From an uncultured Lachnospiraceae bacterium (GTDB lineage Bacteria > Bacillota > Clostridia > Lachnospirales > Lachnospiraceae), in NCBI GenBank assembly GCA_947594855.1, contig CANQEL010000013.1:1-62277 (forward strand): a stretch of 62,277 nt of DNA. Direction: 5' to 3'. Made by a program: the position numbers and the translations under genes. Of the stretch, positions 35,719 to 44,441 are shown in pieces (the first letter of the stretch is position 1; each line of letters begins with the position of its first letter). Below the pieces are notes generated by a model. It saw only the letters and a program-made list of their open reading frames with translations, was not told the DNA's origin and made no database searches.

Positions 35719-36567
35719 TCAATTCTTATTCCCCGCTGCCTGAACGACATGCGAAATAAGCACTGAAGTTGTCACGCTTCCAACTCCTCCAGGAACCGGA
35801 GTAATAGCGGAAACTATTGGTTCTACACTTGTATAATCGACATCGCCGCACAGTTTCCCGTTACTATCTGCATTAATCCCTACATCAATAACAATCTGCC
35901 CTTCTCTCACATAATCTGCATTTATAATGCCTGCGCGTCCTGCCGCAACAATAAGTATATCGGCAGCTTTTGCAATGCTTTTCATATCTTTTGTTCTTGT
36001 ATGGCATATTGTGACTGTTGCATTTTTCTTAAGAAGCATCATAGACACAGGCTTTCCAACAACAAGTGAACGGCCTATTACTACAACATTTTTCCCTTCA
36101 CACGATATATTATAATGGGCCAGAATCTCCATACAGGCTTTCGGAGTACATGGAGGATAACCTATATTCTTTCCTGTAAATACTCCGCACAGCGACATAT
36201 CTGTCATACAGTCTACATCCTTTTCAGGTTTCAGCGCATTTTCAATTACTGTACTGTCTATATGCGGCGGAAGCGGTCTGAACAAAAGCACTCCGTGTAT
36301 TTTATCATCATTATTTACTTCGTCTATAACTTTTAAAAGTTCATTCTGCGATACATCTTCCGGCAGAATATATTTTTTATATTCAACTCCCAACGCTTCC
36401 GCACGTTTTACTGCTCCCCTCTCATACGACAGGTCGCTTTCATTTTCTCCCACACGGATTATTCCAAGCGTGGGAATTATTCCCGTTTCTTTCAGTCTGT
36501 TTACTTCATTTATAATGCGCGCGCTCATTGCAGCCGCAACATCTTTACCCGATAATATTTGCGACAT
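35719..36567 (-). CDS. folD: Methylenetetrahydrofolate dehydrogenase / methenyltetrahydrofolate cyclohydrolase
   Basis: A 282-aa bifunctional enzyme interconverting 5,10-methylene-THF, methenyl-THF and 10-formyl-THF. Seen: YERGAVKRAEALGVEYKKY with the catalytic Lys (about residues 49-67), LLFRPLPPHID (about 94-104), the Rossmann motif VVIGRSLVVGKPVSMML (about 161-177) and the C-terminal TPVPGGVGSVT. It is 12 bp downstream of fchA with a strong AAGGAGG site: a one-carbon folate operon. Confidence 0.96.
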   Translation of the reverse strand: MSQILSGKDVAAAMSARIINEVNRLKETGIIPTLGIIRVGENESDLSYERGAVKRAEALGVEYKKYILPEDVSQNELLKVIDEVNNDDKIHGVLLFRPLPPHIDSTVIENALKPEKDVDCMTDMSLCGVFTGKNIGYPPCTPKACMEILAHYNISCEGKNVVVIGRSLVVGKPVSMMLLKKNATVTICHTRTKDMKSIAKAADILIVAAGRAGIINADYVREGQIVIDVGINADSNGKLCGDVDYTSVEPIVSAITPVPGGVGSVTTSVLISHVVQAAGNKN

Positions 36568-36579
36568 ATACTAACCTCC

Positions 36580-37194
36580 TTATCTGATTCTTTCCGCTAC
36601 TTCCTCATACACTTTATCGGCGCGGTTTCCATATTCTTTTATCATGCTGTCAGCCTTTTCATTGATAGCATCTGCAAAATCCCTGTTTTTCATGGATTTT
36701 GCATTAATATATATATTAAGCGCCGCACCTGTAAGAGCTGCCTTTGCACATACTGCGGCTACTCCCGCATCAGACAGGGCTATTATGCTTCCGTATTTTG
36801 CAAAACCCTCTATTACTTCTATAGCCTCACAGCATTTTTCCATTATAATTAAAGGTACTTCACTTGCGCGCTTTAAGGCGTCTTCCATTATAATATCCCT
36901 TTCTTCACCTTTTGGAAGTCCGTATGCCTTTGACAATGGCTCAAATGCCTCTGCGTCTTTGTCTACAAGCGATATAAGCTCCTCTATAATATTTTCCGCT
37001 TTCTCCATAAGGGATTTTATTTTATCCGAAACATCCTGGTACTTTTTCTTACCGACAGTAAGGCTTCCTACCATATTGCCAAGCGACATCCCTATTGCGC
37101 CGACAAGCGCAGATGCGCCTCCACCGCCGGGTACCGGAGCCGGACCCTTAAGCTCTGTAATAAATTCCGTACATTTCATATCCGTAAGTTTCAT
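36580..37194 (-). CDS. fchA: Formimidoyltetrahydrofolate cyclodeaminase family protein
   Basis: A 204-aa all-helical protein of the FTCD_C family. The glycine loop PVPGGGGASALVGAIGMSLGNMV (about residues 18-38) is diagnostic; VDKDAEAF (about 80) follows. It should convert 5-formimino-THF to 5,10-methenyl-THF and ammonia, feeding FolD encoded next. In Clostridia stand-alone FchA acts in purine or histidine breakdown; some homologues have only a folate cyclohydrolase role, which remains open. Confidence 0.88.
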   Translation of the reverse strand: MKLTDMKCTEFITELKGPAPVPGGGGASALVGAIGMSLGNMVGSLTVGKKKYQDVSDKIKSLMEKAENIIEELISLVDKDAEAFEPLSKAYGLPKGEERDIIMEDALKRASEVPLIIMEKCCEAIEVIEGFAKYGSIIALSDAGVAAVCAKAALTGAALNIYINAKSMKNRDFADAINEKADSMIKEYGNRADKVYEEVAERIR

Positions 37195-37232
37195 ATATAA
37201 TTTCCTTTCTTTTAAATATTCTGCAATTTATT

Positions 37233-38612
37233 CTACAATTGTGTTACTATATTACTTATCCATATTCCCTTTTTCAGCATAATAAGCCCTATAATCAATT
37301 TAATACAGTCAGCAAGCTGGCATATAAGATATACCGTTACTATAAATAAAGCAGTATAATGGCTCAAAACATATGCAAGCGGTATTGAAATTATCCACAC
37401 ATATGTACTGTCAAAAAGGAATGTAATAAATGTTTTTCCGCCCGACCTTATAGTAAAATATGTAGCATGAAGTACTGCCTGTATCGGCATCATGCATGCT
37501 ATAACCCTTATAAAATCTGCCGAAAGTCCTCTTACCTCATCTGTAGTATTATATATCTCTGGAAACAGCGGAGCCAATATAAACAATATAATTCCTATAA
37601 CAATATTACCTATAAATGTCATCACAATAATTTTTACCGCCGCATCTTTAGCCTGTTCAAAATGTCCTGCTCCCAGATGCTGTCCCACAATAATTGCCAC
37701 CGCGCTTCCAACGGCTATAAACATTATATTGAAAAGATTACCGATTGTTGAAGCTATATTAAGTCCGGCAACCACCGAAAGCCCTCTTACCGAATAACAC
37801 TGGGTAAGAACCGCCATTCCTGCCGCCCAAAGACATTCATTTAAAAGCAGCGGCGTTCCTTTAATAATAATATTCTTAGACAATTCTGCCGGTATTGTAA
37901 AATTCCTGTATGCGCCTTTAATAAATTTATTTTTCTGCTTATGCCTGTGAGTCCATACTACTATAATAGTACACTCCACAAAACGGGCTATTACAGTAGC
38001 TATTGCCGCACCATTTACTCCAAGTTCCGGAGCCCCGAATTTACCGTATATAAGAATATAATTAAGTGTAAGATTGACAAATACCGATACTATTCCGGCC
38101 TTCATCGGCACAACAGTCTCGCCCGTCTCCCTTAACGTTCCCGAATAACACTGTTCAAATGCAAACGGAATGAAACTTATAAGCATTATCCGCATATAAC
38201 TTACCGCATAACCAAGAGTTGCATTAATGTCTCCCGTATTTCCTCCTTCATGCAGATAAAGCGAGGCAAGCGGTCTGCCGGCCAGAATAAATATGCTTAC
38301 CCCTATCACAGTAATAACCGCGCATATTACGAGCTTAAACCTGAAGGAATTCCTTACTCCCGTGTGGTTGCCCTGTCCGTAAAACTGCGCGCTGAATATT
38401 CCCGCTCCGGATATTGCCCCGAATATGCATAGATTAAATACAAATATAAGCTGATTCACTATAGATACTCCCGACATCTGGTCAGTACCCACCGCACCTA
38501 TCATTATATTATCTAAGAGCGCAACAAAATTAGTTATGCCGTTCTGTATCATAATTGGAATGGTTATTTTAATAACCGTTAAATAAAATCTCTTATCTCC
38601 AAAATACTTCAT
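37233..38612 (-). CDS. MATE-family efflux transporter
   Basis: A 459-aa protein with twelve predicted helices and the MATE pattern: ITIPIMIQNGITNFVALLDNIMIG at the start, then LLNECLWAAGMAVLTQCY at the second repeat (about 248-265) and VGQHLGAGHFEQAKDAA. Substrate unknown. It lies between the ABC exporter (20 bp upstream) and fchA (38 bp downstream), all leftward, so may share their transcript. Confidence 0.9.
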   Translation of the reverse strand: MKYFGDKRFYLTVIKITIPIMIQNGITNFVALLDNIMIGAVGTDQMSGVSIVNQLIFVFNLCIFGAISGAGIFSAQFYGQGNHTGVRNSFRFKLVICAVITVIGVSIFILAGRPLASLYLHEGGNTGDINATLGYAVSYMRIMLISFIPFAFEQCYSGTLRETGETVVPMKAGIVSVFVNLTLNYILIYGKFGAPELGVNGAAIATVIARFVECTIIVVWTHRHKQKNKFIKGAYRNFTIPAELSKNIIIKGTPLLLNECLWAAGMAVLTQCYSVRGLSVVAGLNIASTIGNLFNIMFIAVGSAVAIIVGQHLGAGHFEQAKDAAVKIIVMTFIGNIVIGIILFILAPLFPEIYNTTDEVRGLSADFIRVIACMMPIQAVLHATYFTIRSGGKTFITFLFDSTYVWIISIPLAYVLSHYTALFIVTVYLICQLADCIKLIIGLIMLKKGIWISNIVTQL

Positions 38613-38632
38613 ATATTAAATCAAAACCCCTT

Positions 38633-40348
38633 CTAATCCTGCCTGAACTGTTCATAATACAGTTTTTTATACAATCCTTCATGCCCGATAAGTTCTTCAT
38701 GGCTTCCCTGTTCCAGAATATTGCCGTCTGCAATCACGGCTATCTCGTCAGCATTTTTAATCGTAGACAATCTATGTGCTACTACAAGAGTAGTCCTGCC
38801 TTTACACAGTTCATCAAGAGCTTCCTGTATTATTATTTCCGTACTGTTGTCAAGCGCGCTTGTTGCCTCATCAAGTATAAGTATAGATGGGTTTTTAAGA
38901 AATACTCTTGCAATACTGATTCTCTGTTTCTGACCTCCCGACAGACGTACTCCACGCTCCCCTATTTCAGTATCATAACCGTTTTTAAGGCTCATTATAT
39001 AGTCATGTATGCTTGCCTTCTTTGCAGCTTCTATTACCTCATCATCCGTAGCAGAAAGTCTGCCATACAAAATATTCTCTTTAATACTTGCATTAAACAG
39101 ATATATATCCTGCTGTACTATCCCTATATTGCGCCTGAGCGATTCCAGCGTCATTGTCCTTATATCCTTACCGTCAATAAGAATACTTCCCCCGGTAATA
39201 TCATAAAAATGCGGTATAAGGTGGCATATAGTTGTTTTACCTCCTCCGCTCGGTCCCACAAGGGCGAATTTGGTTCCTTTCCCAATATTCAGGCTTATAT
39301 TATTAAGTACATCCTTGTCTCCCTCATATCCGCACGACACATTCTTAAATTCAATATGTCCTTCAAGTTTTCCGACATCAGTTACCCCTTCTGCATCTTT
39401 TTCCGGTTCTTCTTTCATTATTTCCAGAAATCTTTCAAAACCTGTAACACCGTTCTGGTACTGCTCCATAAAATTAATCAGCGTAGTAACAGGATTAAGA
39501 AATATATTTACTGATACTACAAATGCTGAATAATCTCCGAATTCAATTCTGCCGTTATACAGAAATAATCCGCCTGCAATAAGGACAATTACATTAAATA
39601 TATCAGTTATAAATGACGTGCCGGAATGGAACTGTCCCATGGCCTTATATGCATCCCTTCTTGCCTCTACAAATTCCATATTGCCCTTCTCGAACTTTTC
39701 CTGTTCTTTCTCTGCGTTAGTAAACGCCTTCGTAACACGTATTCCTGATATACTGCTTTCAAGAGCCGCATTAATCTTTGCTATTGAAAGCCTGCTGTCC
39801 ATAAATGCCGCTCTCATTTTTTTACGTATTATCATTGTAACCACAATCATAAACGGAACACATACAAATATAATAAGCGTCAGATACCAGTCAATGCTTC
39901 CGAGATACAGAAACGATACTATAATGGCGATAGAAGATATAATAATATTCTCCGGGCCATGGTGCGCAAGCTCGCTTATATCCATCAAATCATTTGTCAT
40001 TCTGGACATGATTTTTCCTGTCTCATGATTGTCGTAGAAACTGTATGAAAGTTTCTCCAGATGACAGAACATCTCACGCCTCATCTGCGCCTGTATCTTT
40101 ACGCCCATCATGTGTCCCTGGTATTGTATAAAATACTGCAGAAGCATACGTACAAAATAAAGTGTAAGAAGCGTAAGCCCGGAAATAACTATCATTTTAT
40201 ACTTATTATTTGGGATAAAATCATTAAGCATATTTCTTGTTACAACAGGATATACGATTCCGATAAGGGCAACAAAAAAAGAGGCTGTCATATCAAGTGT
40301 AAATAACAGCCTGTGTGGTCTGTAATAGCTTATGAATTTTTTTAACAT
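38633..40348 (-). CDS. ABC exporter, fused membrane and ATP-binding domains
   Basis: A 571-aa half-transporter. Six membrane helices occupy about residues 1-320. The ATPase domain has Walker A GPSGGGKTT (about 364-372), signature LSGGQKQR (about 467-474), Walker B ILILDEATSALD (about 485-496) and the H-loop AHRLST. It belongs to the MsbA/lipid-A-exporter-like multidrug group and works as a homodimer, or as a heterodimer if a partner exists elsewhere. The signature and Walker motifs are canonical, favouring a homodimer. It begins 43 bp after the arsR stop. Confidence 0.92.
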   Translation of the reverse strand: MLKKFISYYRPHRLLFTLDMTASFFVALIGIVYPVVTRNMLNDFIPNNKYKMIVISGLTLLTLYFVRMLLQYFIQYQGHMMGVKIQAQMRREMFCHLEKLSYSFYDNHETGKIMSRMTNDLMDISELAHHGPENIIISSIAIIVSFLYLGSIDWYLTLIIFVCVPFMIVVTMIIRKKMRAAFMDSRLSIAKINAALESSISGIRVTKAFTNAEKEQEKFEKGNMEFVEARRDAYKAMGQFHSGTSFITDIFNVIVLIAGGLFLYNGRIEFGDYSAFVVSVNIFLNPVTTLINFMEQYQNGVTGFERFLEIMKEEPEKDAEGVTDVGKLEGHIEFKNVSCGYEGDKDVLNNISLNIGKGTKFALVGPSGGGKTTICHLIPHFYDITGGSILIDGKDIRTMTLESLRRNIGIVQQDIYLFNASIKENILYGRLSATDDEVIEAAKKASIHDYIMSLKNGYDTEIGERGVRLSGGQKQRISIARVFLKNPSILILDEATSALDNSTEIIIQEALDELCKGRTTLVVAHRLSTIKNADEIAVIADGNILEQGSHEELIGHEGLYKKLYYEQFRQD

Positions 40349-40391
40349 TATTTTTCAACCTCTCATTATATACCTTGGTTTTCTCCCTGTT

Positions 40392-40757
40392 CTAGTCCTC
40401 TTCTATATGCTCTCTTCCCTGGGCAATAATCAGACGTACATGATCATCTGCAAGTGAATAAAAAATTGATTTTCCTACCCTTCTGCTTTTTACAAGCTTA
40501 TTCTGCTTCAGAATCCTAAGCTGGTGTGATATAGCTGACTGCGTCATATTAAGCACATGCGCCAGATCACACACGCATACCTCTGCTTCAAACAGTACAA
40601 ACAGAATCCTTATCCTTGTTGAATCACCAAACACCTTAAAAAGTTCTGCAAGATCATAAAGCTCCGTCTCTTCCGGCATGGTTTCATTAACAATCTTTAA
40701 AAGCTCCTCATGAATCTCAACCTGTTCACAACATTCTGCTTCATTCTTACCACACAT
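40392..40757 (-). CDS. ArsR/SmtB-family metal-responsive repressor (CadC-like)
   Basis: A 121-aa winged-helix regulator. It has the CadC-type metal site: an N-terminal cysteine cluster (CGKNEAECCEQ, residues 2-12) plus the alpha-3 motif EVCVCDLA (about 58-65). The DNA-recognition helix is QSAISHQLRILKQNKLV. This arrangement usually senses Cd, Pb or Zn. It is last in the operon after the HMA protein and the P-type ATPase; the palindrome at 42911-42926 is its probable operator. Confidence 0.9.
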   Translation of the reverse strand: MCGKNEAECCEQVEIHEELLKIVNETMPEETELYDLAELFKVFGDSTRIRILFVLFEAEVCVCDLAHVLNMTQSAISHQLRILKQNKLVKSRRVGKSIFYSLADDHVRLIIAQGREHIEED

Positions 40758-40770
40758 TATATCACATCCC

Positions 40771-42636
40771 TCATTTCTTTACAAATAATGCCCTTATAGC
40801 ATTAAGTACCGCTATAACCATAACTCCTACATCTGCAAATATTGCAAGCCACATATTAGCGATTCCAATCGCCCCAAGTATAAGGCATATTAATTTAACG
40901 CCTATTGCAAAATATATATTTTCATATACTATCCTCATACACCTTTTAGCTATTCTTATTGCTTTTACCACCTTAAGAGGATCGTCATCCATAAGCACTA
41001 CATCCGCAGCTTCTATTGCGGCATCTGAACCCATCATCCCCATTGCTATTCCGATATCCGCTCTTGAAAGCACCGGCGCGTCATTTATTCCGTCTCCGAC
41101 AAATATAAGTTTTCCTTTTTTCGATTTTAAAGAAAGCATCTGTTCAACCTTATCTACCTTATCTGCCGGAAGCAGGTCACTGTATACTTCATCTATAGGA
41201 AGGTCCTTGGCGATACCCATTGCAGTATTTTTCATATCGCCGGTAAGCATTACAACCTTTTTTATTCCGTCTTTTTTCAGCAAAGTAAGAGCTTCTTTTG
41301 CACCGGGTTTTACAACATCGGCTATAAGAATATGGCCCTGGTATACGCCGTTTACCGCAACATGTACTATTGTACCTTTTTCGTGGCAGCTGATATACTC
41401 TATGCTTTCTCTTTCCATAAGTTTTGCATTTCCTACTGCAACGGATATACCGTCTACCTTTGCTATAACTCCGTTACCGCTTATCTCAGATACATCCGTA
41501 ACCCTTTTTATATCGGGTTCGCTTCCATATGCTTCTTTTATGCTTTTACTTATAGGATGTGACGAATATGCTTCGGCATGCGCAGCATATTCAAGAATCT
41601 TTTCATCACTCATCTCATTGTGATGTATGCCGACTACTTTAAATATTCCATGCGTTATGGTTCCGGTCTTATCAAATAAAACATATTCGGCTTTTGACAG
41701 CGCTTCAAGATAATTAGAGCCTTTTACAAGAATTCCTTCCCTGCCTGCGCCGCCTATTCCTGCAAAGAATCCAAGCGGTATACTGATAACAAGCGCGCAC
41801 GGACAGCTTATAACAAGAAATGTAAGTGCCCTGTATATCCATTCTGTAAATTCAGGCGAAAGCCCCATAAAAATCATTCTTATAAGAGGCGGAATAACTG
41901 CAAGTGCAAGCGCGCCGTAACACACTGCAGGAGTATAATATTTTGCGAATCGGGATATAAAATTCTCGGAGCGGGATTTTCTTGAGCCTGCATTCTCCAC
42001 CATTTCCAGAATTTTTGATACAGTAGAATCCCCGAACTCTTTTGTCGTCTTTATTTTAAGAACTCCTGTCATATTTATACAGCCGCTTATTATCTCTTCC
42101 CCTGCCTTTATGCTTCGCGGCAGGCTTTCACCCGTAAGAGCGCTCGTATTGAGCGTTGACTCGCCTTCAAGTACTATTCCGTCTATAGGATTTTTTTCAC
42201 CCGGCTGTACAATAATTATGCTTCCGGGTTCCACTTCATCAGGGTCAACCTTTGTTATAACGCCGTCTTTAATTATATTTGCATAATCAGGCCTTATATC
42301 CATAAGCTCACCGATATTTTTCCTGCTCTTTCCGACAGCGTAGCTCTGGAAAAATTCCCCAATCTGATAAAACAGCATTACGGCGGCCCCTTCAGTATAT
42401 TCACCAAGAAGCATGGCGCCCGCCGTAGCTATTGACATAAGAAAGTTCTCATCAAAAATCTGCCTGTTTACGATTCCCTTAAACGCTTTCTTTAATATAT
42501 CATAACCTATTATAAAGTAAGGTATAAGATACAGCGCCGCCTTCAGATAACCCTCCGCCGGAACAAATGACAGAATTGCCATTATTATTACTGTAATAAT
42601 AATCCGTACAAGTACTTTTTTCTGTTTTTTATTCAT
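40771..42636 (-). CDS. P1B-type heavy-metal-transporting ATPase (Zn/Cd/Pb class)
   Basis: A 621-aa efflux pump. Seen: the transmembrane metal motif SCPCALV (about residue 275), phosphorylation motif DKTGTIT (about 325), the SSHPISKSI histidine-proline motif (about 365) and GDGINDAPV (about 520). The CPC form with these context residues fits ZntA/CadA-type pumps. Unlike most of these it has no N-terminal metal-binding domain: it opens directly with membrane helices, and the HMA domain is a separate upstream gene. ArsR follows after 13 bp. Confidence 0.92.
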   Translation of the reverse strand: MNKKQKKVLVRIIITVIIMAILSFVPAEGYLKAALYLIPYFIIGYDILKKAFKGIVNRQIFDENFLMSIATAGAMLLGEYTEGAAVMLFYQIGEFFQSYAVGKSRKNIGELMDIRPDYANIIKDGVITKVDPDEVEPGSIIIVQPGEKNPIDGIVLEGESTLNTSALTGESLPRSIKAGEEIISGCINMTGVLKIKTTKEFGDSTVSKILEMVENAGSRKSRSENFISRFAKYYTPAVCYGALALAVIPPLIRMIFMGLSPEFTEWIYRALTFLVISCPCALVISIPLGFFAGIGGAGREGILVKGSNYLEALSKAEYVLFDKTGTITHGIFKVVGIHHNEMSDEKILEYAAHAEAYSSHPISKSIKEAYGSEPDIKRVTDVSEISGNGVIAKVDGISVAVGNAKLMERESIEYISCHEKGTIVHVAVNGVYQGHILIADVVKPGAKEALTLLKKDGIKKVVMLTGDMKNTAMGIAKDLPIDEVYSDLLPADKVDKVEQMLSLKSKKGKLIFVGDGINDAPVLSRADIGIAMGMMGSDAAIEAADVVLMDDDPLKVVKAIRIAKRCMRIVYENIYFAIGVKLICLILGAIGIANMWLAIFADVGVMVIAVLNAIRALFVKK

Positions 42637-42666
42637 TACAAAAGCTCCTTTTACTGCTTACTGTTG

Positions 42667-42885
42667 TCATATATATATTTCACAGTCATCTTCTACTTTT
42701 TTGCAGTTTTTAAGTACCTGTTTCATTACATCTTTATGTTCATAGCCTTCCTTAAAAGAAACCGTCATCTTAAGCATCATAAAATTAACTGATGCATCTT
42801 CAACGCCTTCCGTCTTTTTTGCTGCCTCTTCCATTTTATTAGCGCAGTTTGCGCAGTCCACTTCGATTTTATAAGTTTTCTTCAT
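42667..42885 (-). CDS. Stand-alone heavy-metal-associated (HMA) domain protein
   Basis: A 72-aa ferredoxin-fold metal carrier starting at ATG 42885 behind AGGAGGG. The metal-binding motif is DCANCANKM (Cys about 12 and 15). It corresponds to the N-terminal domain normally fused to CadA/ZntA pumps and precedes the domainless ATPase by 30 bp. It probably delivers metal to that pump or buffers it. The acidic C-terminus (VEDDCEIYI) adds a third Cys. Confidence 0.88.
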   Translation of the reverse strand: MKKTYKIEVDCANCANKMEEAAKKTEGVEDASVNFMMLKMTVSFKEGYEHKDVMKQVLKNCKKVEDDCEIYI

Positions 42886-42910
42886 TATTATACCCTCCTG
42901 ACATTTTCGT

Positions 42911-42926
42911 ATGAGCATATGTTCAT
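42911..42926. promoter_or_regulatory. Near-perfect 16-bp palindrome, probable ArsR operator
   Basis: ATGAGCATATGTTCAT is symmetric except for one pair of positions. It lies 6 bp downstream of the predicted transcription start of the metal operon, in line with ArsR/SmtB operators. Confidence 0.75.
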
Positions 42927-42938
42927 ATGTTTGTTATT

Positions 42939-42967
42939 ATTATATGTCAGAAGGGTATGTATGTCAA
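42939..42967 (-). promoter_or_regulatory. Perfect-consensus promoter of the metal-efflux operon
   Basis: Minus-strand TTGACA (42967-42962), 17-nt spacer, TATAAT (42944-42939). An exact sigma-A consensus with optimal spacing, implying strong transcription held down by the repressor bound at 42911-42926. Confidence 0.88.
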
Positions 42968-42988
42968 CTGTTTTTTTATGTTATTCAG

Positions 42989-43777
42989 TTACAACATAAA
43001 AGCATGATTAAGCGGTCCGTTTCCATGTCCTATATCAAGCCCGTAAAGAAGCGCGCCCGTAAGATAATCCTTTGCCTTTTCTACCGCTGTTATAATGTTA
43101 TTTCCTTTTGCAAGATTAGATGCAATTGCAGACGACAATGTACATCCTGTGCCATGCGTATTGTTGTTATCCACGGGCTTTTTGCAGAACCACGTGAGTC
43201 TGCCGTCTGAGTATAAAACATCATCCGCCGGATTAACAGTATGTCCCCCTTTGCAGAGTACTGCACAGTTATATCTGTCACCCAGAAACACAGCGGCTTT
43301 CTCCATATCATCTTTATTATTTATATTAAATCCGCATAAAGCCTCCGCTTCCATAATATTAGGCGTTATAATATAAGCACATGAAAAAAGTTCATTCTTT
43401 AACACGTATATTGCTTCATCAGATATAAGCTTTGAGCCGCTTGTAGAAATCATAACAGGGTCCAGCACTACATTGTCAGCATTATATCTGTGAAGCGCAT
43501 CCGCTATTACATGAATAATCTCTTCCGACGGCGCCATTCCTATTTTTACCGCATCCGGTCTTATATCCGTAAAAATACAATCGAGCTGTTTTCGTAAAAA
43601 TTCAGGTTCTGTCTCCTGTATACCTTCAACTCCCATGGTATTCTGCGCTGTAAGAGCAGTTATAACACTCATTGCATACACGCCGTTCATTGTCATTGTC
43701 TTAATATCTGCCTGTATACCTGCGCCGCCGCTGCAGTCGCTTCCTGCAATTGTAAGTGCCGTTTTAATAATAACCAC
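42989..43777 (-). CDS. thiD: Hydroxymethylpyrimidine (phosphate) kinase
   Basis: A ribokinase-like kinase of about 260 aa phosphorylating HMP and HMP-P, the pyrimidine half of thiamine. Seen: KTALTIAGSDCSGGAGIQADIK near the start, DPVMISTSG (about 130) and the anion-hole NTHGTGCTLSSAIA (about 208-221). The start is unusual. The Shine-Dalgarno GAGGTG overlaps the thiE stop, and homologues begin at the codon before KTALTIAG, which here is ATT (43768). The only standard in-frame option is GTG at 43777, inside the SD. Last gene of the thi operon. Confidence 0.92.
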   Translation of the reverse strand: MVIIKTALTIAGSDCSGGAGIQADIKTMTMNGVYAMSVITALTAQNTMGVEGIQETEPEFLRKQLDCIFTDIRPDAVKIGMAPSEEIIHVIADALHRYNADNVVLDPVMISTSGSKLISDEAIYVLKNELFSCAYIITPNIMEAEALCGFNINNKDDMEKAAVFLGDRYNCAVLCKGGHTVNPADDVLYSDGRLTWFCKKPVDNNNTHGTGCTLSSAIASNLAKGNNIITAVEKAKDYLTGALLYGLDIGHGNGPLNHAFML

Positions 43778-43778
43778 C

Positions 43779-44426
43779 TCATTCTACTACTGTATTGAGT
43801 ATACTTCTTATTTCCCTACATTCCCTTTCAATATCTTCCGCCGCAAATATACCTGAAACTATAGCGGCTCCCGCAATTCCTGTTTTTTCTAGTTTTGTTA
43901 TATTTGATTTTTTTACTCCGCCAATAGCAACCACAGGTATTGATACTGCGTGTGCAATATCTCTTAATATATCAGGTGATATTGTAAGCGCATCTGACTT
44001 CGTATCTGTTCCAAATACAGCTCCGCATCCGATATAATCTGCGCCGTCTGCCTCTGCCCTGAGCGCAATGGATACATTTCTTGCGGATGCTCCGATAATC
44101 ATATCATCGCCAAGTATTTTTCTGGCAGTCTTTATGTCCATATCGTTTTGACCGATATGGACGCCGTCTGCCCCGCTTTTTACTGCAATATCAACATTAT
44201 CATTAATAATAAGAGGAATATTGTATTTTCTGCAGAGCTCTTTCATCTCTACTGCTTCTTTCAGAAATTCGTCATAACCCAGATTTTTTTCTCTGAGCTG
44301 TATGCATGTTGCCCCTCCCCGTATTGCACATTCAACCTGTGATATAAGTGTTCTTCCATTTAAGAATGAACGGTCAGTCACCGCATACAGCAAAAGGGCG
44401 CCTTCTGTAATCTTCAAATATTTCAC
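43779..44426 (-). CDS. thiE: Thiamine-phosphate synthase
   Basis: About 215 aa TIM barrel joining HMP-PP and thiazole phosphate. Seen: YAVTDRSFLNGRTL, QLREKNL (about 42-48), NDNVDIA, DGVHIGQNDMD (about 86-96), and YIGCGAVFGTDTK (about 131-143) holding the pyrophosphate-contacting Thr residues. The GTG at 44426 or a TTG at 44417 (better spaced from GAGGTG) may be the start. It lies between thiC and thiD. A TenI-like paralogue is encoded separately in the same operon. Confidence 0.92.
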   Translation of the reverse strand: MKYLKITEGALLLYAVTDRSFLNGRTLISQVECAIRGGATCIQLREKNLGYDEFLKEAVEMKELCRKYNIPLIINDNVDIAVKSGADGVHIGQNDMDIKTARKILGDDMIIGASARNVSIALRAEADGADYIGCGAVFGTDTKSDALTISPDILRDIAHAVSIPVVAIGGVKKSNITKLEKTGIAGAAIVSGIFAAEDIERECREIRSILNTVVE

Positions 44427-44441
44427 CTCATTACCGCAGTA

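Noticed and set aside
37195-37232. Folate (THF) riboswitch upstream of fchA-folD
   Set aside because: The gap is too short and AT-rich and has none of the conserved THF-aptamer segments.
38681-39514. A 277-codon plus-strand frame opposite the ABC exporter
   Set aside because: Antisense to canonical Walker and signature motifs; Tyr/Ser/Phe-rich product with no family features.
40349-40391. TATAAT between arsR and the ABC exporter as a separate promoter
   Set aside because: No -35 at suitable spacing and it abuts the ribosome site; not enough support.
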